In this document: in pieces, positions 40,701 to 48,870 of the stretch
How the letters are laid out: each line of letters starts with the position of its first letter
Position numbering within the stretch: the stretch's first letter is position 1
Origin: Glandiceps talaboti
Taxonomy: Eukaryota > Hemichordata > Enteropneusta > Spengelidae
DNA: 64,000 nucleotides
Direction of reading: 5' to 3'
Assembly: GCF_964340395.1 (NCBI RefSeq)
Contig: NC_135563.1
Span: 21,357,151 to 21,421,150 of the forward strand
Position numbers and translations under genes: made by a program
Notes under the pieces: model-generated
Told to the model about the DNA's origin: nothing
Database searches by the model: none
Seen by the model: the letters and a program-made list of their open reading frames with translations, nothing else

Positions 40701-42651
40701 ATGATATGGATGCTATAAATAATTGCAGTATGTACAGAAAACGCTTTACTTTGGTGTTATGGATTGTATTTGATTGTCTTTCTATAAAATTTAGTGTGGT
40801 CATATCAAAGGAAGTGTTGCAATTGTGCATTCATCACTGTTAATTCGGTTCATAACAAAATTCAAATTTGGTGCCAGTTGTTCTTATACATGTACCAGTC
40901 TGTGTACAGACGAGGACAATCTCATCAGTAATATTTCCAAGACATATTGAATACAATACATTACTTATTTTAATTTGTGAAATGTACTGTTGAACCCAGT
41001 ACAAGTTACTCATGTTTCAGGATTGCATTGATACAAAACAGCTGACGCAAATGTGAAATACTGATGAAATTAGATGATATAATCAAACAAGATGTTGTTT
41101 GAATTTGTCGTTGCCGAGGCAATGTTACTGGAATGGCTAAATCTCAGTGCATCAAAGCAAGATTAGGGAATGCATCTATAGTTTGCAGTACTTTGTGTAA
41201 TGTTCCATTCAGATCACAGTACAAAAAATAACTTTATTCTGAGGAATGTACATGTACATTGTCATCAGTTGTTATCTTGCTAGGCAATTCAATATATTTG
41301 TGAAAATTCTGTTTCTTGATGAACAAATTTGAAAATATGGAAGTCTCTGAGAAATGATTGAAAATATTTGTAATCTGGTTTACTAATCATTTTCTTTCCA
41401 TATTTCTTTTGTTCATAACAGATGTGGTCAAGTCCAAAGTGTTCGAATGTTACCAGAGAAATTTTGTGTTTTTGTCAACTACAAAAGGAAAGATGCTGCA
41501 AGCAAAGCGATGCAGGTCCTTCAGGTATATATACCATGATTTTCGTACACGTAGCAATCATTTGATTTCATAGTCTACTCATGTGTTTTGCTCCATATGC
41601 TAACATGTATTACTACAGGTACACAAGAGACTAAATCGATCTTATTCAATTTTGATCCACTAGTATGAGTTAAAATGCTATTGGACGTACTGAGAGTTGA
41701 CATGCATATTTACAGATACACAAGAGACTAAATCGATCTTATTCAATTTTGATCAACTAGTATGAGTTAGAATGCTATTACAGGTACTGAGAATTGAAAT
41801 GCATATTTTATTAATACATACATCTTGTGTTGTGAAGTGACATACAGATATTTTGTTTTTCTCTCTTTTTTCAGGGGTATGATTTAGAAGGTCAGAGATT
41901 ACTAATTAAGTTTCCTGATAATCCAATAGTCAATGGTCAACCTCGTACAACAGTCCTTAAGAAAAACCAAACAAATTTTAAAAATACTACTACTCCAACT
42001 ACTCTACCAACAGTTACTACTCTTACAAACAGTAGTCTTCAGAAGACTAAAGAAATGTGAGTACTCCATACATATCTTGTCTAACTAGAGATGTGATAGT
42101 CTATAAAATGTACGTAAAATGGTCTTACAGCAGTTGTCATATTAACTGTTGATAAAACTACATAAGCTTTTGAAAGAAGGTACAAAAGAATCTATAGGTA
42201 TGGGATGATATGAGTAATGGAAAAGAAGATAGAAAGGAATCTATAGGTGTGAAAATGGAAACAAATGAAGTAAACAAAAGGTTTTTAAAAGAGAGCAGGA
42301 AAATGAGGATATATCTTGCCATTTCCACAGCTATCAATTCTTTTCACACCTTACTTTGCCATTAACAGTGATCTTGGTCGCAAAAGATGAATGAAAACAG
42401 ACTAAATTTTTAAAAAATTGACTGTTTCTGATCAAGTTGTTTCAGTTCCTAAATATGATTCTACTGTGTTTTCTTCATGCAGGGAAGCCAAAGAGAAATT
42501 GTCAGGTCCTGTCAATGGTGATGAGTGTTATTTCTGGAGGACAACTGGCTGTGCATTTGGCGACAAGTGTCACTACAAGCACTTACCAGAGAGTCGAGGC
42601 ATAGATAGAAAACCATGGCACAAAGCCCTGTTTGAGGAAGAAAAAGAATAA
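26694..42651 (+). CDS. TTC31-like J-domain/TPR/UBA-like/RRM/CCCH protein
   Basis: Eighteen exons, all with GT-AG borders and consistent phases: 26694-26742, 28244-28335, 31619-31745, 32083-32226, 32671-32702, 33592-33744, 34226-34428, 35134-35311, 35851-35896, 36557-36647, 36996-37046, 38409-38499, 38706-38810, 39361-39536, 40305-40394, 41422-41524, 41875-42056, 42483-42651. The reading frame gives 693 residues. Order: J domain (about 5-65, HPD at 35-37), acidic and basic linkers (100-330), TPRs (about 342-450), UBA-like segment (about 450-483), RRM (about 521-592), CCCH finger (653-671). The basic linker and the FGNRSFCYDRLGQ TPR segment closely resemble TTC31, but vertebrate TTC31 as I know it lacks J, RRM and CCCH modules. 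A role as Hsp70 co-chaperone with RNA-binding activity is inferred. The first ATG follows promoter-like motifs. Transcript support is needed for the smallest exons. Confidence 0.88.
28073..28178. repeat. Dispersed repeat family member 1 (gagaacccyggtaacag)
   Basis: Starts with gagaaccctggtaacagagg, then tctggtaaaat, then ttttgatggcgaaccctggg and gcaggtagaat. The same ordered phrases recur at 31076-31200 and 53554-53684. It is located in intron 1 of the TTC31-like gene. Confidence 0.55.
30030..30417. mobile_element. hAT-like MITE with about 75-bp inverted repeats and 8-bp TSD
   Basis: The left end reads ttagtctaggtcctgacagg and continues through gaccgtatta, tagtcaatctccttgctcaag; the right end is the complement (cttgctcaag is mirrored by ctcaagcaagggg, ending ctcaggacctagacta). 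An identical 8-bp direct repeat, gcaaagtg, flanks the element at 30022-30029 and 30418-30425. An 8-bp duplication is typical of hAT transposons. No transposase ORF is present. It sits in intron 2 of the TTC31-like gene. Confidence 0.82.
31076..31200. repeat. Dispersed repeat family member 2
   Basis: gctgaggtttgggaaccatagtaacagaaaggaaatttggtaaaat followed, after a diverged middle, by gaactctggtagattttacct. It lies in intron 2 of the TTC31-like gene. Confidence 0.5.
32083..35311 (+). CDS. Exons 4-8: charged linker region of the TTC31-like gene
   Basis: Exons 32083-32226, 32671-32702, 33592-33744, 34226-34428 and 35134-35311 encode residues 90-326. An acidic Gly/Ser-rich stretch is followed by a Lys/Arg-rich predicted helix of about 45 residues (REKRRAKKKRQRERKRLEKL core, near 165-190), then an Asp/Ser/Glu-rich run and a Ser/Lys-rich tail. 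The basic helix is the part most like TTC31 and could act as a nuclear or RNA-contact segment. The region is probably disordered apart from that helix. Confidence 0.85.
32926..32948. repeat. Poly-G run of about 23
   Basis: An uninterrupted G homopolymer in intron 5 of the TTC31-like gene. On the sense strand it could form G-quadruplex structure in pre-mRNA. Homopolymer length may also be an assembly artefact. Confidence 0.85.
35851..39536 (+). CDS. Exons 9-14: TPR block and UBA-like segment of the TTC31-like gene
   Basis: Exons 35851-35896, 36557-36647, 36996-37046, 38409-38499, 38706-38810 and 39361-39536. Three TPR motifs can be read: GNEMANLGHYTAAIDLFTQA, then FGNRSFCYDRLGQYDKALKD, then YFRKGRALAGLKLYAEAEGA. 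TPRs bind peptides, often the EEVD tail of Hsp70/Hsp90, which fits the J domain. Exon 14 opens with EMGFSRPQSEIAIRQHGTVQ and AALESLL, a good match to the MGF...A..ALL pattern of UBA domains, and then an acidic Ser/Asp-Glu stretch. The UBA call is by pattern only. Confidence 0.82.
36270..36526. mobile_element. TA-flanked MITE, copy 1, with left arm triplicated
   Basis: The arm phrase tacaacaagtaacactg...taaagcactttctct...ctcatttatagcat occurs three times in tandem (36270-36335, 36336-36399, 36400-36465), and one complementary arm follows (gatatggatgctatacac...aaatgctttacttaggtgttctgg, ending gttgta at 36526). The termini read TA-CAAC and GTTG-TA, as for TA-inserting Tc1/mariner-type elements. 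It lies in intron 9 of the TTC31-like gene. A diverged copy with a single arm pair is at 40521-40768. Confidence 0.75.
40305..42056 (+). CDS. Exons 15-17: RNA recognition motif of the TTC31-like gene
   Basis: Exons 40305-40394, 41422-41524 and 41875-42056. The RNP2 strand is LWVGNV (523-528) and the RNP1 strand is KFCVFVNY (556-563), with helix A (TEKDVRDIFSKCGQ) and helix B (RKDAASKAMQVLQ) between and after, and the last strand LEGQRLLIKF. RNP1 lacks the usual GFGFV glycine pattern but retains two aromatic positions, so RNA binding is plausible. A Thr-rich, low-complexity tail follows. Confidence 0.85.
40521..40768. mobile_element. TA-flanked MITE, copy 2
   Basis: The left arm is tacaattaaagtacactcgg followed by tatcactgaagcaaagcact and ctcatttatagcattcatat; the right arm is its imperfect complement (atatggatgctataaataat, acgctttactttggtgttat, ggattgta). 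The interior of about 100 bp is unlike copy 1. No ORF. It lies in intron 15 of the same gene. Confidence 0.75.
41616..41809. repeat. 97-bp tandem duplication in intron 16
   Basis: Copies at 41616-41712 and 41713-41809 share cacaagagactaaatcgatc, ttattcaattttgatc and actagtatgagtta with a few substitutions and small indels. It lies between exons 16 and 17 of the TTC31-like gene. Confidence 0.85.
42483..42651 (+). CDS. Exon 18: CCCH zinc finger and C terminus of the TTC31-like gene
   Basis: Residues C653, C661, C667 and H671 have the spacing C-x7-C-x5-C-x3-H within CYFWRTTGCAFGDKCHYKH, a canonical RNA-type CCCH finger. The stop codon is at 42649-42651. The acceptor cttcatgcag is preceded by a pyrimidine-rich tract. 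Joined with the RRM, this gives a C-terminal RNA-binding half. Confidence 0.88.
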
Positions 42652-43144
42652 CAAGTTTTGTTAAGTTTTGACAAATACAAAGCATTCAAACCCTTCAAAG
42701 TGTGCAAGGCTTGGGACACTAGGCATTTTGCAGTTAAAATTGTCAGGCGTAACCACGGAATATTTGTTATGCATGCATTGTATTTTATTTGTGTAAGTTG
42801 CAAAATCCCTGCTATATCAATAATATTTGTGAAAAAATTCAACTTTGATTTTGTTAATCTGAACTACTAGCTAATGATGTACTTCTTGAAGAATAGTGAA
42901 TCTAATGGTGGAAGATAATGTATGTATTTGTACAGTTAATATAAATCCATATTATGCATTTATACCATGCTTCAGCCAGGTTGAACAAAAAATATGGCAT
43001 GTATTCTCTAGTCGTTCTATGTCACGACAACACATGTCTACATCGTTGGTTCTGGTGTGTTCAAAATATGAGTCAAAACGCTCAAAATTGCCATTACTTT
43101 CCCCGATTTAAAAAAATATTACTGGCAATGGTATAATTATATGA

Positions 43145-43280
43145 TTGCCCAATATTTTTCTTCATTCAGCCAGAAAATACTCGTGACCTAAGGGTTGTCA
43201 GTACTCGTCTAGAGACTCATAGTGACAACCCTTAGGTCACTTGTATTTTCTTTGGCTGAATGAATAAAATTGTTGGGCAA
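43145..43280. mobile_element. Near-perfect hairpin MITE, about 56-bp arms
   Basis: The left arm (43145-43200) starts ttgcccaatatttttcttca and ends gtgacctaagggttgtca; the right arm (43223-43280) starts tgacaacccttaggtcac and ends ttgttgggcaa. The arms pair with few mismatches around a loop of about 22 bp. The string tataattatat occurs just outside each end (43132-43142, 43286-43296), a possible target-site duplication with slight offset. The right arm contains AATAAA (43263-43268). Confidence 0.8.
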
Positions 43281-45606
43281 TAATATATAATTATATACTA
43301 TATTTAACAAGATAACAAAATGCTTGTATTTTATGGGCCCTAAAGAATATACCCTATGGTACTACATACACTATTTCCACCATTCAATTTAATATTCCTG
43401 GAAGCACAATATAGAAAGGAAACCAGTTGATCTCAAACAAACAGGCATCTTGTTCAACAAAAATCTTTCTAACATTACTACATTTTATCATCTGGTTTGA
43501 CAAAACTCTTACTAGCACTACTACTTGGCAGTGTGTAAAGGCATAACAATCCTGCCATTTGTGTTAGCTATCATTGTCTTAGCATATTGTCACCAAATCA
43601 AATACATTTTAACAACAGATGACATGTAACAATTGTACTTCAAATTTTCACAGGCCAGATGATAAGTTGTAGTAATGTTTAATAAGATTTTTGTTATGGA
43701 AGTTGATAAGATTTAACAATTATGTTAATATAATCATAGACATAGAAGGGCAAACTCCTCCACTGTCTATTGGTATAATAGTATACAATGTATCATTTGT
43801 TGAGCCAGACATTAAAATGTAGTGATGTTTTGTTAAGCCTGAGTTTGTTTCAACTGGTTTTCATTGTAAAGACTCGTGTGTACAAGGTTTATATGTCACT
43901 GGAAGTCATTAAAGTATTGAATATGAAACTGCTTCTCAAAATTCCTAAAATAGATTTTATTCATGCCCAGAAACTTCTGCAAAATTTAACTTCATTTCAT
44001 GCAGAAGGTGACTAATACAAGAAATCAAACAGCACTCTATTTATGAACTTATTAAACTTCTAAACACTTTGGAAGTGTTTTGCCAAGAAAGTGACGTAAA
44101 AAATAAACATTCCTGGAAAAGTTTTGAAAGCTGGGAAAGTATCCTTTTGCTTATGTACCCTGTATTTAAGAGATGACAAAGAAGCAATATTTCAGTTACA
44201 ACTATTGGAGTTTTTACAGTAGAAAGAGGGTTGGTGTTACTGATGGGACACATATACAGACAATATTTCTCGAGGTGTCATATGCAGATGGGATGTAGTA
44301 GCAAACAAGTAATCACATTGATCATCAATAGGAAGTTAACAATTAGCCATTACAATCATCACGTAGACTGTCCATGTGTAATTTTTTCAGCAGAAGTCTG
44401 TTTCTGCTGCACTGGAAAAGAATAGCAATGCACTGTGATTAGGTACAAGTTCCTACTGTGTGTGGTGCCTCTAATCACAGTCTCAGGGACTGCACTCTAA
44501 TGTTGTTTGACAGGAGTTGAAATTTGTCTATCTCTATCTGAAACATGTCATGTCCCATGAGTGAAATGCCACACCGACCCTGTTTCTGTTGTAAGTACAA
44601 GGTTATTGCAGAAGGATAAGGTATAGACATTTGATCAAAGACTATGGAAAGACATATATTGCATGACTCTGAATTCAAATTCGGATGTACTTGTTTGGCA
44701 TATTATTCAAACTTTTATTCCCCGGGACTTGTATCTGATAACAGGTTATAATTCCTAAGTATCAGTTTGCCAGTATTATGTCTCAGTAACTTAGATAAAG
44801 CATTGATAATAATAGGAGACATGGCATATAATGCTTTGACTTGCCATATGAAAACACTAAAAACTGGACTATTCAGTATTTCAACTTTGACTATACAAAC
44901 ATAAATATGACTGTGGCAAATGAACTATCAGCAAACAGACAGACAGACAAACACAAACTTTACACATGTTGATGTAAGCTATTAGACATGATGTCACAAT
45001 AGGATGGTGGGTTTTCTTCAAATGGCCTCATTTTAACCTCATTCAGTGTTTCCACAATTGTGATTACAGGATGATTATATCTTGTAATCAAGGCATCCAC
45101 TGGTCTAATCTACCACAAACAACAATAATGGTGTTGGTTTGTGTCTATCTTAGTCTGCCGATAATATATTTCCCATACTAATTACATACAAAATTGCCCA
45201 GTTCTCTGTATGATGCTGTATTTTGCAAGATCTTGTCTGAAAGCATACCAGAGGAATCACATGTATTTTAGTAATGGACGTTTTTGAACCTGTTAATTTT
45301 AGAGAGCCATGTAATCATATAGGGGCTGAAGATTGGTCAGCAAACTCTGTTCACAATGATGAAAAAATGATTATTAAAATCCTGACAAAAAAGTTTTAAA
45401 TTCAGCATCTTGTGGGTGCATGTGTGTCATTGATGACATACAGTGGATTGCATTGAAGTGTAAAAACCAAACTGTCAATTGTTGTCTTCGCCATGCTGTA
45501 GTGTAGTGTGATTACCACCAGGGAACTCATGTTAAAATTTAGTGTCAAAGTAGTGATTACCTCATGACAAAAACACATATCATGCACACTTTGTTTTACT
45601 TGTTTT

Positions 45607-45609
45607 TTA

Positions 45610-45652
<43 letters not shown>
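45607..45652. repeat. (ATT)n microsatellite
   Basis: About 14 TTA/ATT triplets; ORFs of poly-Ile, poly-Leu and poly-Asn across it are artefacts. Confidence 0.9.
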
Positions 45653-45653
<1 letters not shown>

Positions 45654-47005
45654 CAAACAAGACAATACAAAGGAAAACAATACATTACAGAGAAAACACT
45701 CTTGTATCAACAAAATAAGATATCCAGCTGGTACTACATATTGTCAGGTTGACACAATGCCGTATGTTTTGATATCCTGTGGTAACACTTGCTGTGATTG
45801 AATTACCACTATATTGCAATGTGTCATTTTCTTACAAATGGGACACTTCAAAGCAATCCATTGTATAAGCATGATTACCAATCAGTACAACAACTTGTGT
45901 TTCAGTGACTGCTTAAAATCAAAAGACAACCATGACTTCAATAATGAGTGTTGAGTTGAACCACAGCTGATGCAACTGTTGTTCAGGATCACTGTAAAAA
46001 ATGAGAAGCAAAATCAAATAAGTTCAACATGTCAAGTGTTTAATGATAAGAATATTGATATCCAAAACGTAACCAGAAAAGCAATGTCTCCTTATACAGT
46101 GCATCTTAGAACTAGGAAATATGATATTCAGTGTTTACAGATTTGTTACCTTTATGTACAGTTGTTGTCTGTTGTTTATGGTCATAGTGGGAACATACAA
46201 AATATGACAATATTTTCACTGCCAGTAGTTTCTGCCACCGCCTTTCCATTCTCATTACGCTAAACCGCAGAATGTCTGTGTGTTTAACTCAAGCTTTTAA
46301 TGTCTGTTTTCAAATGATTTATTTTGATTTTGGTGGATTTTTTAACAAGTCAAAATGTACATGAAGCCAAACAGACTGTTAGTATACATTTACCATACCC
46401 ACTATCACAATTATGGTGATACTTGTGGTATATTATTCCTGTCCTTTCAAAGCCTCTCTACAGCAGCACTGCAGCATGGCTGACCTCGGCTCTAACAACT
46501 TGTGTGTGAAGTGCCAACATCAACACAAATTTGTCAAACAACTGGCCAAGAATACTGACAAAATTAATTTCATTTTAAAACAAATGTTCAAGAGTATTAC
46601 CAGTAGTGGCTGATTTTCAATCACTTTTTGTATTGGCTAGATAGTGGTTCAGATAAACTCAAATTTGGCAGATTATGCAACATTTTGCCCATATTGTACC
46701 TCATTTTATTTTGCTTTAGACTGCTTAAAATCTAACCATTTTACAAAATTTAGTTTGAGCACCTGTAATGGGTTTGGTTTTGTTGTGTTTTGTGTATGTA
46801 AAATCTAAACTGAATGGTAATGGGTAGTAGTGTGATCAGAGACGTGATTTGTAATGCTACAGAACCCAAGCTTTGCAGACTTTTTTCTTTTCAAAGGCAT
46901 TCAAGTGTTTGTTTATTATCAAGTAGTTTCCACTGACAAAAAACTGAGGTATTTTATTAAATTCACCTGTGGCTTGGTTGTTGGTGAACTCTGTGACCTG
47001 TCACG

Positions 47006-47145
47006 TTGATGTCACCTGACCTGAAACAGTCACTCAAAGGATTGGTTCAATTTGATGTCACCTGACTGAAACTGACAAATGAATGGCTTGGTTCAATGTG
47101 ATGTCACCTGACTGAAACTGACCAATGAACAAATGTATTGATTTT
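47006..47145. repeat. 46-bp minisatellite, three copies
   Basis: Units of about 46-48 bp (47006-47053, 47054-47099, 47100-47145) share gatgtcacctgactgaaact and ttggttcaatgt. A diverged related stretch with gatgtcacatgacacaaaatg continues near 47270-47332. Each unit holds the E-box-containing phrase gtcacctgac. Confidence 0.8.
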
Positions 47146-48321
47146 GACTTCATTTGACTAAATCATAAAACAAAAATATATTTAGTTTTGTGTCACCAAA
47201 CTCAAAACAGGTTAATGATGATGTATTGACATCCGATGATTCAACTGACCAAGAAAATAATTACAGAAGTTGATGTCACATGACACAAAATGACCAATCA
47301 CTGGATGGTTAGTTGATGCTGAGGTCACATGACTTCTAAGCCGAAGCAGTTGACTTAATGGTATTAAATGATCCATCAATGATGGATAGTCAATTTTTGG
47401 ATGAATAAACAATGATATACATAGCAAGTACAAATTTGGATTTTTTTTCAAGTGTCTTCAGATTGTAGTGACTTGCAGTCAAAATTGGATCATCAGTTAT
47501 GTTTTTCTTTTTCTTTTTTTTTTGTTATTTTCAATTTGTGTTGTCCAGCCAGTGTCCCGAATTACTGAAGTTATTATCAGTTTCTTTTGTGAAAAGTGTA
47601 CAGATATACCAAATCAATAGGGTTTCACCTTCAAACCTGAAAAGCAAGCTGAAGAAATCTTGGTGTTTTTTCTTCTTGTTTATTGCTCAAAAAGGGAGTA
47701 TTGAAAATATGACACTGTCACAGTGTCATCAAACAAAGGTATATAAACTGTGATGTTATGGTAGCACAAATACCATGCTGATGGTGTATACAGAAGGAAC
47801 GCAAACACACTATAAATATTAAGTAGTTTATACTGTACATGGATTGTCAACAGATCTCAAATATTGCAATATTTAGTAGTTCTATCCAAACAAAGGTCGT
47901 CAAGATATTAAAAAGACAATGGTGGAGATTGAGAATGTACTAGAATAAAGGGCTCTCGTTTTTTCCTTGATGGAAAAGTCATTAAAAAATTTCCTTTTTT
48001 GAACATAGTCTCACTAATGTGTCTTTGTTTGTGACAGTGAAACAAAAGTCGTATCTCTGAAGTGAAAACTCACAAAGACAGTGTACAAGTACTCCCTCTC
48101 TCATAGTCCTCACTGTCTTTGCTATATCATTTATTTTCACCAAGCAGCTTTACTGTATTTCAATCATGTGCACCATATAAGACTAACCACTCCGTATGCT
48201 GGTCAATCTAGTTAGTTTGTCAAGTGGTAGACTAGCGCACAGCCTCGGGAGCATCGCTAGCAGAAAGCTGCCGTTTTGTATCAACCACATACTTCCACCC
48301 TATCTAATATCCTTGTAATGT

Positions 48322-48413
48322 GCGCCCTCATCGACTACATAGGACTTGCATGAGAATAACACATCAAGGAATCGACCCTGAGGAATGCAGTCCTGTGTAG
48401 TCGACGAGGGCGC
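48322..48413. repeat. Hairpin with 25-bp arms
   Basis: Left arm 48322-48346 (gcgccctcatcgactacata then ggact) and right arm 48389-48413 (agtcctgtgtagtcgacgag then ggcgc) are complementary at 23 of 25 positions; pairing continues weakly inward (tgcatgag with ctgaggaatgca). It lies about 460 bp upstream of the dehydrogenase ATG. Confidence 0.75.
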
Positions 48414-48784
48414 TTCTAACACTGCCATCATGACAGTGACAATGAGTGGTGAAGTCATGCAACAAATCATAGTCTCTGTTACGGTTACCGTGATCCAGAC
48501 TGTGCAACGAAGTGCTTCTATGAAACTTGTCTTGGTACAACCAATCAGCAACACGCTAAGAACAGCAACGTAATTTAGCATGATATATTCATGTTCATTT
48601 TCGTTGTGACCGTGAATGACGTAATGTCCCATCATCATCGACTGTATCGGGGCAGGACGTATTTCTTCGGAAACGCATCATGAGAAGAAAAAAAAATTGG
48701 ATCAATGTTGTTGCAGAGTAATTGTCAGTTGAAGTGTTATTCATGACCTGGCCAGCTGAATGACCTACCGCTCAGACAGATAAA

Positions 48785-48870
48785 TCTGATTGGCTGAAAG
48801 TCACCTCATGAGTATCTAAATATAAGAACGGTGCTGTGAAAGCAACACAGGGCTAGGGCGACGAGACAAG
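48785..48870 (+). promoter_or_regulatory. Proximal promoter of the dehydrogenase gene
   Basis: tgattggctg at about 48788 is an inverted CCAAT box. An A/T-rich tctaaatataag (about 48815-48826) could act as a TATA-like element some 45-55 bp before the ATG. Both are positional guesses supported by motif knowledge. Confidence 0.35.

Larger units (their letters stand above)
42652..48840. other. Intergenic stretch between the TTC31-like and dehydrogenase genes
   Basis: Contains the 3' UTR of the upstream gene of unknown length, the hairpin MITE at 43145, an (ATT)n tract at 45607-45652, a minisatellite at 47006-47145 and the hairpin at 48322. Small ORFs (for example 46476-46613, 45 codons from its ATG) carry no recognisable motif. 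Confidence 0.5.

Noticed and set aside
46476-46613. Small ORF starting MADLGSNNLCVKCQHQHKF
   Set aside because: Its CxxC motif and AUG context are attractive, but it is 45 codons long with no neighbour exon or promoter evidence.
48300-48638. Minus-strand ORF of 112 codons with hydrophobic stretches
   Set aside because: It overlaps the 25-bp-arm hairpin on both sides and has no recognisable domain; a divergent gene with the dehydrogenase is possible but unsupported.
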